Source: Macropodus opercularis (taxonomy: Eukaryota; Chordata; Actinopteri; Anabantiformes; Osphronemidae). From it: a DNA stretch of 64,000 nucleotides. Below are positions 21,496-32,874 of the stretch, piece by piece. Where the stretch lies: contig CM061106.1 in NCBI GenBank assembly GCA_030770545.1, forward strand, positions 13,648,501 through 13,712,500, written 5' to 3'. Position numbers and translations under genes: made by a program. The notes beneath the pieces are model-generated. The model had not been told where the DNA came from, did no database searches, and was given only the letters and a program-made list of their open reading frames with translations. Numbering within the stretch: the stretch's first letter is position 1; each line of letters starts with the position of its first letter.

Positions 21496-22080
21496 TGTAG
21501 GAATCTAAATAGTTAATTAGTAGTTAAAATAGTAGTTGAAAGCTTAGATAGTAGGATGCAGGCAGAAAACAGAACAAGTCGAATGCATTAAAGTATAGTT
21601 TGAAACACACACATCAGATTTAGAGAATAGTAGAGACACCAGATGCACCCAGACACGGGTCATTAAACAGCATGTGAAGAATGGGGTCTAAGCATAAAAT
21701 CAGATAAGTAGGGAGTGAAACATGTAAATGTCTGTAGAAGGAATGTGCTTAGATCCATAGGTTATGGGACCACAAAGCAACGGAGCAGATAAGACCACCA
21801 ATAAACCAGCCATGGAGACGAACACCAGACCACGGCATCAGGATCCGGTTACACCACATAAAGATGCTCTGTCCAGCATAAAAGTGTGGGTCGAGGGACA
21901 GACAGTGTCAGTCAGACTTCGTGCCGTGACTATATGCTGTATAGTATAGGGACAGACTGACCCAGGCCTGTAAATTATTATTCTTCAAGTTTGAAATAAA
22001 AGCAAGACTGATTTTTTTCAGACGTTTCTCCTCATCATTCAACGAACGCGCAGAGCTGGGATTGGGAGAGCAGCTCAACA
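21496..22080 (+). repeat. ERV copy 1, 5' LTR (585 bp)
   Basis: Runs TGTAGG...CAACA with matching TGT/ACA ends. An AATAAA near the 3' part (tttgaaataaaagc) would serve as the polyadenylation signal. Confidence 0.9.
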
Positions 22081-22083
22081 ATT

Positions 22084-22101
22084 TGGTGACCCTGACGTGA
22101 T
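22084..22101 (+). promoter_or_regulatory. Primer-binding site, tRNA-Trp type
   Basis: TGGTGACCCTGACGTGAT lies 3 nt after the LTR. It matches the complement of the vertebrate tRNA-Trp 3' end with one mismatch (a T in the CCCC run). Confidence 0.85.
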
Positions 22102-22374
22102 GGTGAAGGAGAGACAGATTTGGAACGAGAACTGAGGACCTGTTTGTGACACAGTAGCCTGGCCAGGATTAAAACAAGGTAAGCAGAAAACCTGTTAAGT
22201 TTCAAATTTCTGCATATTGAAAACACTAAAATAACTGTGTCATGGATAGGAATCCAGTTCTGTAAATTAAAATTTGAAGAATAATAATTAATTAAAAAAA
22301 GAAAAAGGATAAGAGTAAAGTTAAAAGTAAAAGAGTAAAAAGGATAAGACATAAATTAAAAACAAAAAGACAAA

Positions 22375-22612
22375 AAAAAAAGGGAAGTGTCTGAAAGATT
22401 CCGGTTTGGTAGAACCTAGGGACTTGGTGCTCCCTTAAAAGACTGAGCTGTGAAGCTCTGTCGTTATTGTGATACAACTAAAAATACGGCCACCAGTTTG
22501 AAAGCTACAGACACAAATTAAAAAAAAAAAAAAGAAAAGAAAAAAAAGGGGCAGTGTCTGAAAGATTCCGGGTGTAGGATCCCTAGGGACTTGGTGCTCC
22601 CTTAAAAAATTG
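22375..22612 (+). repeat. Leader repeats of ERV copy 1 (two)
   Basis: Two diverged copies, each a poly-A/G run followed by gtgtctgaaagattccgg and ending cttggtgctccctt. Three lie in copy 2. Confidence 0.8.
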
Positions 22613-22727
22613 TAAGTTAGTGGAATACTCCTATACTACCTGTAGAAAAACAAGGCACTGGCAAGTATAGGATGGCACATGATTTAAAGGAGGAGAGAAT
22701 GAATCACACACTCTGCAGTTAACTGTA

Positions 22728-22919
22728 ATGCCCCGTAGAGGGTACAAAGTGTGTCATGACCAACTAACAGCTCTCGTTGCAGTATTCTCCACGCAGGTTA
22801 CAAGAGCCAAAGGATCTACAGAGTCCAGGAAACCACATACGGCTGAGTGGGTCCTTTTGAAAGTGATAAAGAGGAAGTGGTCTGAGCCACGGTGGACAGG
22901 ACCGTTCCAAGTGACATAA
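22728..22919 (+). pseudogene. Retroviral integrase C-terminal fragment
   Basis: The end of a 63-codon frame carries the gammaretrovirus-like SH3-fold signature (WVLLKVIKRKWSEPRWTGPF). The catalytic core is absent. Confidence 0.75.
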
Positions 22920-22973
22920 GAAGAACCGTATGGCCTTGGATATGTATCTGGCGGAAAAGGGGGAGTGTGCTCT

Positions 22974-23178
22974 ATGTTTGTAGGAATGGTGACGGCTCTA
23001 ATCTTGTGCGGATGCTGCTGTATTCCCTGCATCTGAGCTTTGTGTCAGCATTTAATAGTAACTGCAATAGAAGGCAGGGATGCTCCTGCTACACAGATGC
23101 CACTGATTAGAGGAGACGCACCGAACAACAAGGAGGACGAACAGGAAGACATAGAAGTCATGTCGGTGTTGTAAGTGG
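22974..23178 (+). pseudogene. Retroviral Env cytoplasmic-tail fragment
   Basis: The frame has the membrane-proximal cysteine cluster CGCCCIPC typical of gamma-type Env tails, one in-frame stop after it, then an acidic end (EDEQEDIEVM). Confidence 0.65.
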
Positions 23179-23196
23179 TCTCTCGGATGAGAGACC

Positions 23197-23208
23197 AAAA
23201 GGGGGAAT
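23197..23208 (+). promoter_or_regulatory. Polypurine tract of ERV copy 1
   Basis: aaaagggggaat sits directly before the 3' LTR TG. Confidence 0.8.
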
Positions 23209-23533
23209 TGTAGGAATCTAAATAGTTAAGTAGTAGTTAAAATAGTAGTTGAAAGCTTAGATAGTAGGATGCAGGCAGAAAACAGAACAAGCTGAATGCA
23301 TTAAAGTATAGTTTGAAACACACACATCAGATTTAGAGAATAGTAGAGACACCAGATGCACCCAGACACGGGTCATTAAACAGCATGTGAAGAAGGGGGT
23401 CTAAGCATAAAATCAGATAGGTAGGGAGTGAAAGCAGATTTGAAAGCGGGTCTTGGCCACCGACAAGCTTCCCAAAAGGCCGCGAAGCAAAGTCCGCTTT
23501 GGGTTCCGCGGCTCACACGAGGGCCAAAATCCC

Positions 23534-23605
23534 TCCTCGTTAGTATAGTGGACAGTATCTCCGCCTGTCACGCGGAAGACCGGGGTTCGATTCCCCGACG
23601 GGGAG
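23534..23605 (+). tRNA. tRNA-Asp (GTC)
   Basis: Intact; same sequence as 21177. Confidence 0.96.
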
Positions 23606-23699
23606 TATTTACCTATTTTACCAACCAGAGGAAATGTGGCTTCAGGCCCCTTGTCACTCAGAGTCGCTGCCTTTCACCACCACCAGGTGCCGTCGCTGT

Positions 23700-23772
23700 G
23701 CTGAAATAGCTCAGATGGGAGAGCGTTAGACTGAAGATCTAAAGGTCCCTGGTTCGATCCCGGGTTTCAGCA
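23700..23772 (+). tRNA. tRNA-Phe (GAA)
   Basis: Same sequence as 20111. Confidence 0.96.
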
Positions 23773-23919
23773 GCGCTTAGCCGCTCAGTGCAAGCCAGTT
23801 CGGTCGCAGAGCTTTTGAAAGAATCAGAGCAGGAACTCGCGACGCTTGGGTAAGAGGCGTGTATGGCGAGCCTGACAGATTCTACTGCCAGCCCATGTTT
23901 GAGAGAAAAGTCAAACTTC

Positions 23920-23992
23920 TGTTTCTGCCCAGCATCGATCCAGGGACCTTTCGCGTGTAAGGCGAACGTGATAACCACTACACTACAGAAAC
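23920..23992 (-). tRNA. tRNA-Val (TAC)
   Basis: Loop CTTACAC gives TAC with A37, the most Val-like anticodon loop of the set. T loop ATCGATG. Confidence 0.8.
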
Positions 23993-24437
23993 CTACGTTC
24001 GGCTGCTGCTTTCTTTCACGGCGGAATCGGTGCCTGACAGTTAGAAAGCCATCGCTTCCATTTGCCGTTGCCTTGTCGGCGATGTGTAGCGGCTCCTGCG
24101 CAAAAATTGATTTGGTGCAGCCCGAAGCCCTGCTCTATGTGGCATTTGTTGTTGGGTATAGTTGTGTAAGGTCTTAAACCTTACTTGTGAAGTGCCTTGA
24201 GATAACTGTTGTTGTGAATTGGCGCTATATAAAAACATTGTATCGAACTGAATTGAATAATCCACCGTAAGCAGTGTTCCTTCTGAAGTCCAAATTGCTA
24301 CATCAGAGCATGTTAGCAAAGAGTGGCGCCATTGTTCCGTCCCTATGGGCACGTACAAGTCAATGTAGCCTAAGCGAAGCCTCCAAGGGTTTTTGGCCAC
24401 GCACGTGGCTCTGCTGGTAACCGCGGCTAAAACGGCA

Positions 24438-24509
24438 TTCCCTGACCGGGAATCGAACCCGGGCCGGGGCAGTGAAAGTGCAGAATCCTAGGCACTAGAC
24501 CACCAGGGA
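24438..24509 (-). tRNA. tRNA-Glu (TTC), weakened
   Basis: B box intact, anticodon TTC, two mismatches at the top of the anticodon stem. A T4 run on the coding strand is 5 nt downstream (24429-24432). Confidence 0.7.
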
Positions 24510-25436
24510 GACGGCGCTGGTGACTGGCACCTTCCTCGGGCAATCGAGGAAGGTGCCAGATAATTCCCTGGTTCCAATGAAGAAAACAGGTTAGACCTTT
24601 CCCTAAGTATTGACAAACCAGCTTGTGAAACAAAGCACACTTTACTGTGGTTCCTTGAGTGTATGCAAACACGTTGAAAGTGACATGTTTGTTACCAGGT
24701 TTCACAAAACTGGTAGCATTGTGACGAGCATAGGTGCCTTCACAGTAATTGCGCTGTGTTTGACAGAACAGGAGGAGGTTTTAGTAGCCAGACTTCACGC
24801 CGTAAGCCCTCTACAGATGAGAAGTACATAACGCAACAGAGGAAGTCTCTAAACTTCACAACAAATCTTTTCTTTGGACTCCACAGTGCAGAACACCGGG
24901 CCTTTTGACAGGTGGTATTTGTCTTTATCGTAGGGCAAAAATCAATGACACGTTTGTCACCTGGCTTCACGCTACAAACGCTCCCAACAATTGATGAACC
25001 AGCCGTTGGAACAAAGAGGACCTTAATGGGGTTTCTTGATTGCATGCAAAGACTCTGAAGGAGACATGATTTGAGCTGGTTTCACAACACTGGTGGTATA
25101 GTGACGACCTTGGGTGAAAGTCACAAGTTGCTGGAACGAATGGCCCCTTGTCATGAGCCTCTCGCTCGATAAAGTCTTCCAGACGGATGGAATAAAACTG
25201 AGGTGGACGGCTTATGTGGTTAAACCCCTGGCCTCATTGCGCATAGGTAAAAGTCCTGTCATCACTAGAGACTTTACTCGTGCTCTCTGCCTCTCATTCA
25301 CCACACGTAAGAAGCCTTTGCGTTCTAGTCCGGCAAATGAAAGAGTTCAGTGATGGAAACGGGCATTCTGGGAGGTTAGTCTTGCGGCATTGTATGGTTT
25401 CTGTCACGTGCCCATAGGGCGATGCCGGGCTTTCGA

Positions 25437-25508
25437 GCATTGGTGGTATAAAGTTGAGAATAAGTGCTTCCCAAGCAGTGGATCCAGGTTGGATTCTTGG
25501 CCAACGCA
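25437..25508 (+). pseudogene. decayed tRNA-Gly (CCC)
   Basis: T loop ggttggatt; as 1189. Confidence 0.85.
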
Positions 25509-25680
25509 GTGTCAGAGGAATGTCACGTCAGTTCCCTTTTCGACTCAGACTGCAATTGAAACGTGCGATACATTCTGCTGGACGTGTAAGAAAGCACAAA
25601 GGGCCCAACGTCGCATGTTATTATGTTACAGCGGCAAACCAGACTTGAACGTATTGGACTGACCCTCGGCTAAATGGCTT

Positions 25681-25752
25681 TTCCCTTACCGGGAATCGAA
25701 CCCCGGTCGCGGCGGTGAGAGCACCGAATCCTAGCCACTAGACCACCAGGGA
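25681..25752 (-). tRNA. tRNA-Glu (CTC), weakened
   Basis: One acceptor and one T-stem mismatch (ttcccttacc and ccccggtc on +). Confidence 0.65.
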
Positions 25753-26044
25753 GAAGGTACGAGCACTGGGCTAATTCCTCGGACGATAGCTTCTACGTGG
25801 AAGTCTTCCTGGAGAAAATGGAGTTTCTCTGATCCCCTGGTTCCATCGGAGAAAACAGCGTTGACATGTTCCCAACAATTGACGAACCAGCCGTTGGAAC
25901 AAAGAGGACCTTAATGGGGTTTCTTGATTGCATGCAAAGACTCTGAAGGAGACATGATTTGAGCTGGTTTCACAACACTGGTGGTATAGTGATGACCTTG
26001 GGTGCCTTCAAGGTCACTAGTGAGCTGCAGAAAACAGGTAACTT

Positions 26045-26117
26045 TGCCTGAGCAGGGACTTGAACCCTAGGCCCTCAGATTAAAAGTCTGATGCTCTACC
26101 GACTGAGCTACACAGGC
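26045..26117 (-). tRNA. tRNA-Lys (TTT)
   Basis: One change turns a T-stem pair into T-G. Otherwise as 395. Confidence 0.93.
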
Positions 26118-26838
26118 TTCACGCTACAAACCCTCTAGAGGGAGAAAGTACGCAATAGAGGAAGTAACTTATACTTCAGCGAGAGCAACCTCCATAGAAG
26201 GCCGGGTCAAATACTGTTGGTCATGCCCCACCTGTGCCTGGAACCCGATTGATACATCAGTGCCCGAGTAGGTAGAAGAACACTGGGCCTTTTGACAGGT
26301 GGTATTTGTCTTTATCGTAGGGCAAAAATCAATGACACGTTTGTCACCTGTTGACATGCCAGCACCAGGGTTCACAATGCTGGTGGTATAGTCACAACCA
26401 CAGATCCCTCCAAAGTAGTTGTGCTGTGTTTGTGTTTGGACTCGACCTTGAAAGTCACAAGTTGCTGGAACGAATGGCTCCTTGTCTTTCAGCTGTGGCA
26501 GTGCGACCACTCCTGCGTGTAGTGCTAATGGAGCAGCGACCTGTCCGTGGTGTACGCAGCCTCTCGCTCGATAAAGTCTTCCAGAGGGATGGAATAAAAC
26601 TGAGGTGGACGGCTTATGTGGTTAAACCCCTGGCCTCATTGCGCATAGGTAAAAGTCCTGTCATCACTAGAGACTTTACTCGTGCTCTCTGCCTCTCATT
26701 CACCACACGTAAGAAGCCTTTGCGTTCTAGTCCGGCAAATGAAAGAGTTCAGTGATGGAAACGGGCATTCTCGAAGGTTAGTCTTGCGGCATTGTACGGT
26801 TTCTGTCACGTGCCCCTAGGGCGATGCCGGGCTTTCGA

Positions 26839-26891
26839 GCATTGGTGGTATAAAGTTGAGAATAAGTGCTTCCCAAGCAGTGGCCAACGCA
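26839..26891 (+). pseudogene. tRNA-Gly with T arm deleted
   Basis: The sequence jumps from cccaagcagtgg straight to ccaacgca, losing about 19 nt including the B box. Confidence 0.9.
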
Positions 26892-27057
26892 GTGTCAGAG
26901 GAATGTCACATCAGTTCCCTTTTCGACTCAGACTGCAATTGAAACGTGCGATACATTCTGCTGGACGTGTAAGAAAGCACAAAGGGCCCGACGTCGCATG
27001 TCTTACAGCGGCAAACCAGACTTGAGCATATTGGACTGACCCTCGGCTAAATGGCTT

Positions 27058-27129
27058 TTCCCTGACCGGGAATCGAACCCCGGCCGCGGCGGTGAGAGCG
27101 CCGAATCCTAGCCACTAGACCACCAGGGA
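27058..27129 (-). tRNA. tRNA-Glu (CTC)
   Basis: Intact except one G-G mismatch in the T stem. Confidence 0.85.
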
Positions 27130-27421
27130 GAAGGTACTAGCACCGGGCAAATTCCTCGGACAATAGCTTCTACGTGGAAGTCTTCCTGGAGAAAATGGAG
27201 TTTCTCTGATCCCCTGGTTCCATAGGAGAAAACAGCGTTGACATGTTCCCAACAATTGACGAACCAGCCGTTGGAATAAAGAGGACCTTAATGGGGTTTC
27301 TTGAATGCATGCAAAGACTCTGAAGGAGACATGATTTGAGCTGGTTTCACACCACTGGTGGTATAGCGACGACCTTGGGTGCCTTCAAAGTCACTACTGA
27401 GCTGCAGAAAACAGGTAACTT

Positions 27422-27462
27422 TGCTTGAGCAGAGACTTGAACCCTGGGCCCTCAGATTAAAA
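27422..27462 (-). pseudogene. truncated tRNA-Lys at the A/B junction
   Basis: Only the 3' half of the gene (through the anticodon loop) remains. It is joined to gagtatttacc, which in array B directly follows tRNA-Asp. Confidence 0.9.
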
Positions 27463-27559
27463 GAGTATTTACCTATTTTACCAACCAGAGGAAACGTGGC
27501 TTCAGGCCCCTTGTCACTCAGAGTCGCTGCCTTTCACCACCACCAGGTGCCGTCGCTGT

Positions 27560-27632
27560 GCTGAAATAGCTCAGATGGGAGAGCGTTAGACTGAAGATCT
27601 AAAGGTCCCTGGTTCGATCCCGGGTTTCAGCA
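27560..27632 (+). tRNA. tRNA-Phe (GAA)
   Basis: Same sequence as 20111. The following spacer lacks about 9 bp (agcgcttagcgcaag). Confidence 0.96.
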
Positions 27633-27771
27633 GCGCTTAGCGCAAGCCAGTTCGATCGCAGAGCTTTTGAAAGAATCAGAGCAGGAACTCGCAACGCTTG
27701 GGTAACAGGCGTGTATGGCGAGCCTGACAGATTCTACTGCAAGCCCATGTTTGAGAGAAAAGTCAAACTTC

Positions 27772-27844
27772 TGTTTCTGCCCGGCATCGATCCAGGGACC
27801 TTTCGCACGTTAGGCGAACGTGATAACCACTACACTACAGAAAC
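27772..27844 (-). tRNA. tRNA-Val (AAC)
   Basis: Loop CTAACGT gives anticodon AAC rather than the TAC of the other blocks. Stem TTCGC/GCGAA intact. T loop ATCGATG. Confidence 0.78.
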
Positions 27845-28617
27845 CTACGTTCAGCTACTGCTTTCTTTCACGGCGGAATCGGTGCCTGACAGTTAGAAAG
27901 CCATCGCTTCCATTTGCCGCTGCCTTGTCGGCGATGTGTGGCGGCTCCTGCGCAAAAATTGATTTGGTGCAGCCCGAAGCCCTGCTCTATGTGGCATTTG
28001 TTGTTGGGTATAGTTGTGTAAGGTCTTAAACCTTACTTGTGAAGTGCCTTGAGATAACTGTTGTTGTGAATTGGCGCTATATAAAAACATTGTATCGAAC
28101 TGAATTGAATGTTCCACCGTAAGCAGTGTTCCTTCTGAAGTCCAAATTGCTACATCAGAGGATGTTAGCAAAGAGTGGCGCCATTGTTCCGTCCCTATGG
28201 GCACGTACAAGTCACCGTAGCCTAAGCGAAGCCTCCAAGGGTTGTTGGCCACGCACTTGGCTCTGCTGGTGCCTGACACTCCGAAGACTATGGCGTTTCC
28301 TGGTAACACCAAGCTTTTTTTGGTGCCGCTAATGTCCCGCACAAAGATCCACCTCACAAAGATCCACCTCTGGAGCGACAAGACACCCCAACAACAAACA
28401 GAGTCACACACTTTGGTTTCTAAAGATCTCAACCGAGAAAGAATAAACTTTCTATGGCACTGCCGTTGCTCCCAACGGCTTGTTGCAAACCAAGGAATCT
28501 AATGTAAGTTTGGAGAAGCAGATTTGAAAGCGGGTCTTGGCCACCGACAAGCTTCCCAAAAGGCCGCGAAGCAATGTCCGCTTTGGGTTCCGCGGCTGAC
28601 AGGAGGGCCAAAATCCC

Positions 28618-28689
28618 TCCTCGTTAGTATAGTGGACAGTATCACCGCCTGTCACGCGGAAGACCGGGGTTCGATTCCCCGACGGGGAG
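28618..28689 (+). tRNA. tRNA-Asp (GTC)
   Basis: B box intact. One change just before the anticodon stem (tatcaccgcc). Confidence 0.93.
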
Positions 28690-28783
28690 TATTTACCTAT
28701 TTTACCAACCAGAGGAAACGTGGCTTCAGGCCCCTTGTCACTCAGAGTCGCTGCCTTTCACCACCACCAGGTGCCGTCGCTGT

Positions 28784-28856
28784 GCTGAAATAGCTCAGAT
28801 GGGAGAGCGTTAGACTGAAGATCTAAAGGTCCCTGGTTCGATCCCGGGTTTCAGCA
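28784..28856 (+). tRNA. tRNA-Phe (GAA)
   Basis: Same sequence as 20111. Confidence 0.96.
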
Positions 28857-29003
28857 GCGCTTAGCCGCTCAGTGCAAGCCAGTTCGGTCGCAGAGCTTTT
28901 GAAAGAATCAGAGCAGGAACTCGCGACGCTTGGGTAACAGGCGTGTATGGCGAGCCTGACAGATTCTACTGCAAGCCCATGTTTGAGAGAAAAGTCAAAC
29001 TTC

Positions 29004-29076
29004 TGTTTCTGCCCGGCATCGATCCAGGGACCTTTCGCGCGTTAGGCGAACGTGATAACCACTACACTACAGAAAC
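29004..29076 (-). tRNA. tRNA-Val (AAC)
   Basis: Loop CTAACGC gives AAC. T loop ATCGATG. Confidence 0.78.
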
Positions 29077-29849
29077 CTACGTTCGGCTACTGCTTTCTTT
29101 CACGGCGGAATCGGTGCCTGACAGTTAGAAAGCCATCGCTTCCATTTTCCGCTGCCTTGTCGGCGATGTGTGGCGGCTCCTGCGCAAAAATTGATTTGGT
29201 GCAGCCCGAAGCCCTGCTCTATGTGGCATTTGTTGTTGGGTATAGTTGTGTAAGGTCTTAAACCTTACTTGTGAAGTGCCTTGAGATAACTGTTGTTGTG
29301 AATTGGCGCTATATAAAAACATTGTATCGAACTGAATTGAATGTTCCACCGTAAGCAGTGTTCCTTCTGAAGTCCAAATTGCTACATCAGAGCATGTTAG
29401 CAAAGAGTGGCGCCATTGTTCCGTCCCTATGGGCACGTACAAGTCACCGTAGCCTAAGCGAAGCCTCCAAGGGTTGTTGGCCACGCACTTGGCTCTGCTG
29501 GTGCCTGACACTCCGAAGACTATGGCGTTTCCTGGAAACACCAAGCTTTTTTTGGTGCCGTTAATGTCCCGCACAAAGATCCACCTCACAAAGATCCACC
29601 TCTGGAGCGACAAGACACCCCAACAACAAACAGAGTCACACACTTTGGTTTCTAAAGATCTCAACCGAGAAAGAATAAACTTTCTATGGCACTGCCGTTG
29701 CTCCCAACGGCTTGTTGCAAACCAAGGAATCTAATGTAAGTTTGGAGAAGCAGATTTGAAAGCGGGTCTTGGCCACCGACAAGCTTCCCAAAAGGCCGCG
29801 AAGCAATGTCCGCTTTGGGTTCTGCGGCTGACATGAGGGCCAAAATCCC

Positions 29850-29921
29850 TCCTCGTTAGTATAGTGGACAGTATCTCCGCCTGTCACGCGGAAGACCGGG
29901 GTTCGATTCCCCGACGGGGAG
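29850..29921 (+). tRNA. tRNA-Asp (GTC)
   Basis: Intact; same as 21177. Confidence 0.96.
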
Positions 29922-30015
29922 TATTTACCTATTTTACCAACCAGAGGAAACGTGGCTTCAGGCCCCTTGTCACTCAGAGTCGCTGCCTTTCACCACCACC
30001 AGGTGCCGTCGGTGT

Positions 30016-30088
30016 GCTGAAATAGCTCAGATGGGAGAGCGTTAGACTGAAGATCTAAAGGTCCCTGGTTCGATCCCGGGTTTCAGCA
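30016..30088 (+). tRNA. tRNA-Phe (GAA)
   Basis: Same sequence as 20111. Confidence 0.96.
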
Positions 30089-30235
30089 GCGCTTAGCCGC
30101 TCAGTGCAAGCCAGTTCGGTCGCAGAGCTTTTGAAAGAATCAGAGCAGGAACTCGCGACGCTTGGGTAACAGGCGTGTATGGCGAGTCTGACAGATTCTA
30201 CTGCAAGCCCATGTTTGAGAGAAAAGTCAAACTTC

Positions 30236-30308
30236 TGTTTCTGCCCGGCTTCGATCCAGGGACCTTTCGCGCGTAAGGCGAACGTGATAACCACTACACT
30301 ACAGAAAC
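30236..30308 (-). tRNA. tRNA-Val (TAC)
   Basis: Anticodon TAC. T loop ATCGAAG, one base closer to the usual TTCGAAA than the other copies. Confidence 0.78.
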
Positions 30309-31070
30309 CTACGTTCGGCTGCTGCTTTCTTTCACGGCGGAATCGGTGTTTGACAGTTAGAAAGCCATCGCTTCCATTTGCCGTTGCCTTGTCGGCGATG
30401 TGTGGCGGCTCCTGCGCAAAAATTGATTTGGTGCAGCCCGAAGCCCTGCTCTATGTGGCATTTGTTGTTGGGTATAGTTGTGTAAGGTCTTAAACCTTAC
30501 TTGTGAAGTGCCTTGAGAGAACTGTTGTTGTGAATTGGCGCTATATAAAAACATTGTATCGAACTGAATTGAATGTTCCACCGTAAGCAGTGTTCCTTCT
30601 GAAGTCCAAATTGCTACATCAGAGCATGTTAGCAAAGAGTGGCGCCATTGTTCCGTCCCTATGGGCACGTACAAGTCACCGTAGCCTAAGCGAAGCCTCC
30701 AAGGGTTGTTGGCCACGCACTTGGCTCTGCTGGTGCCTGACACTCCGAAGACTATGGCGTTTCCTGGAAACACCAAGCTTTTTTTGGTGCCGCACAAAGA
30801 TCCACCTCACAAAGATCCACCTCTGGAGCGACAAGACACCCCAACAACAAACAGAGTCACACACTTTGGCTTCTTAAGATCTCAACCGAGAAAGAATAAA
30901 CGTTCTATGGCACTGCCGTTGCTCCCAACGGCTTGTTGCAAACCAAGGCCTCTAATGTAAGTTTGGAGAAGCAGATTTGAAAGCGGGTCTTGGCCACCGA
31001 CAAGCTTCCCAAAAGGCCGCGAAGCAATGTCCGCTTTGGGTTCCGCGGCCGACACGAGGGCCAAAATCCC

Positions 31071-31142
31071 TCCTCGTTAGTATAGTGGACAGTTTCTCTG
31101 CCTGTCACGCGGAAGACCGGGGTTCGATTCCCCGACGGGGAG
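31071..31142 (+). tRNA. tRNA-Asp (GTC)
   Basis: B box intact. Anticodon stem has a T-G pair and the D-loop side reads acagtttc. Confidence 0.9.
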
Positions 31143-31236
31143 TATTTACCTATTTTACCAACCAGAGGAAACGTGGCTTCAGGCCCCTTGTCACTCAGAG
31201 TCGCTGCCTTTCACCACCACCAGGTGCCGTCGCTGT

Positions 31237-31309
31237 GCTGAAATAGCTCAGATGGGAGAGCGCTAGACTGAACATCTAAAGGTCCCTGGTTCGATCCCGG
31301 GTTTCAGCA
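31237..31309 (+). tRNA. tRNA-Phe (GAA), variant
   Basis: C at position 37 (as at 18890) and one C-A mismatch at the base of the anticodon stem. Confidence 0.8.
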
Positions 31310-31456
31310 GCGCTTAGCCGCTCAGTGCAAGCCAGTTCGGTCGCAGAGCTTTTGAAAGAATCAGAGCAGGAACTCGCGATGCTTGGGTAACAGGCCTGTA
31401 TGGCGAGCCTGACAGATTCTACTGCAAGCCCATGTTTGAGAGAAAAGTCAAACTTC

Positions 31457-31529
31457 TGTTTCTGCCCGGCATCGATCCAGGGACCTTTCGCGCGTAAGGC
31501 GAACGTGATAACCACTACACTACAGAAAC
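31457..31529 (-). tRNA. tRNA-Val (TAC)
   Basis: Anticodon TAC, T loop ATCGATG, all stems paired. Confidence 0.78.
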
Positions 31530-31844
31530 CTACGTTCGGCTGCTGCTTTCTTTCACGGCGGAATCGGTGCCTGACAGTTAGAAAGCCATCGCTTCCATTT
31601 GCCGCTGCCTTGTCGGCGATGTGTGGCGGCTCCTGCGCAAAAATTGATTTGGTGCAGCCCGAAGCCCTGCTCTATGTGGCTGTTGTTGTTGGGTATAGTT
31701 GTGTAAGGTCTTAAACCTTACTTGTGAAGTGCCTTGAGATAACTGTTGTTGTGAATTGGCGCTATATAAAAACATTGTATCGAACTGAATTGAATGTTCC
31801 ACCGTAAGCAGTGTTCCTTCACCACCACCAGGTGCCGTAGCTCT

Positions 31845-31917
31845 GCTGAAATAGCTCAGATGGGAGAGCGTTAGACTGAAGATCTAAAGGTCCCTGGTTC
31901 GATCCCGGGTTTCAGCA
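31845..31917 (+). tRNA. tRNA-Phe (GAA)
   Basis: Same sequence as 20111. It lies 80 bp upstream of ERV copy 2. Confidence 0.96.
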
Positions 31918-31997
31918 GCGCTTAGCCACTCAGTGCAAGCCAGTTCGGTCGCAGAGCTTTTGAAAGAATCAGAGCAGGAACTCGCGACGCTTGGGTA

Positions 31998-32582
31998 TGT
32001 AGGAATCTAAATAGTTAAGTAGTAGTTAAAATAGTAGTTGAAAGCTTAGATAGTAGGATGCAGGCAGAAAACAGAACAAGCCGAATGCATTAAAGTATAG
32101 TTTGAAACACACACATCAGATTTAGAGAATAGTAGAGACACCAGATGCACCCAGACACGGGTCATTAAACAGCATGTGAAGAATGGGGTCTAAACATAAA
32201 ATCAGATAAGTAGGGAGTGAAACATGTGAATGTCTGTAGAAGGAATGTGCTTAGATCCATAGGTTTTGGGACCACAAAGCAACGGAGCAGATAAGACCAC
32301 CAATAAACCAGCCATGGAGACGAACACCAGACCACGGCATCAGGATCCGGTTACACCACAGAAAGATGCTCTGTCCAGCATAAAAGTGTGGGTCGAGTGA
32401 CAGACAGTGTCAGTCAGACTCCGTGCCCTGACTATATGCTGTATAGTATAGGGACAGACTGACCCAGGCCTGTAAATTATTATTCTTCAAGTTTGAAATA
32501 AAAGCAAGACTGATTTTTATCAGACGTTTCTCCTCATCATTCAACAAACGCGCAGAGCTGGGATTGGGAGAGCAGCTCAACA
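31998..32582 (+). repeat. ERV copy 2, 5' LTR (585 bp)
   Basis: Same length and ends as the LTR at 21496. Confidence 0.9.
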
Positions 32583-32585
32583 ATT

Positions 32586-32603
32586 TGGTGACCCTGACGT
32601 GAT
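32586..32603 (+). promoter_or_regulatory. Primer-binding site, tRNA-Trp type
   Basis: Carries the same single mismatch as copy 1. Confidence 0.85.
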
Positions 32604-32874
32604 GGTGAAGGAGAGACAGATTTGGAACGAGAACTGAGGACCTGTTTGTGACACAGTAGCCTGGCCAGGATTAAAACAAGGTAAGCAGAAAACCTGTTAA
32701 GTTTCAAATTTCTGCATATTGAAAACACTAAAATAACTGTGTCATGGATAGGAATCCAGTTCTGTAAATTAAAATTTGAATAATAATAATTAATTAAAAA
32801 AGAAAAAGGATAAGAGTAAAGTTAAAAGTAAAAGAGTAAAAAGGATAAGACATAAATTAAAAACAAAAAGACAA

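Larger units (their letters stand above)
21496..23432 (+). mobile_element. ERV copy 1 (internally deleted provirus)
   Basis: Order: complete 5' LTR, tRNA-Trp-type primer site, A-rich leader with repeats, a short piece of RT N-terminus (about 22624-22690), the integrase C-terminal end, the Env tail, a polypurine tract, and a 3' LTR cut after about 224 bp where it joins the B unit at gcagattt. gag and nearly all of pol and env are missing, so the copy cannot encode functional proteins. Confidence 0.9.
23432..24418. repeat. Array B, partial unit after ERV copy 1
   Basis: Starts at gcagatttgaaagcggg, inside the unit, and stops within the segment before the Asp gene, where sequence switches to array-A-like ccgcggctaaaacgg. 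Confidence 0.9.
24419..27462. repeat. Array A island inside array B
   Basis: First an ancestral-type Glu block (24419-24890) similar to 35041-35720, then array-A-type units with rearrangements. It ends within a tRNA-Lys fused to array B. Confidence 0.9.
27463..31997. repeat. Array B, block 2
   Basis: Four units plus a short one. Two units (near 28330 and 29562) carry the extra gctaatgtccc-type bases. The last unit lost the stretch between gtgttccttc and accaccaccagg, including Asp. Confidence 0.93.

Noticed and set aside
22084..22101. Primer site for one of the array tRNAs
   Set aside because: The sequence does not match the 3' ends of Glu, Lys, Gly, Asp, Phe or Val in this window; it fits tRNA-Trp.
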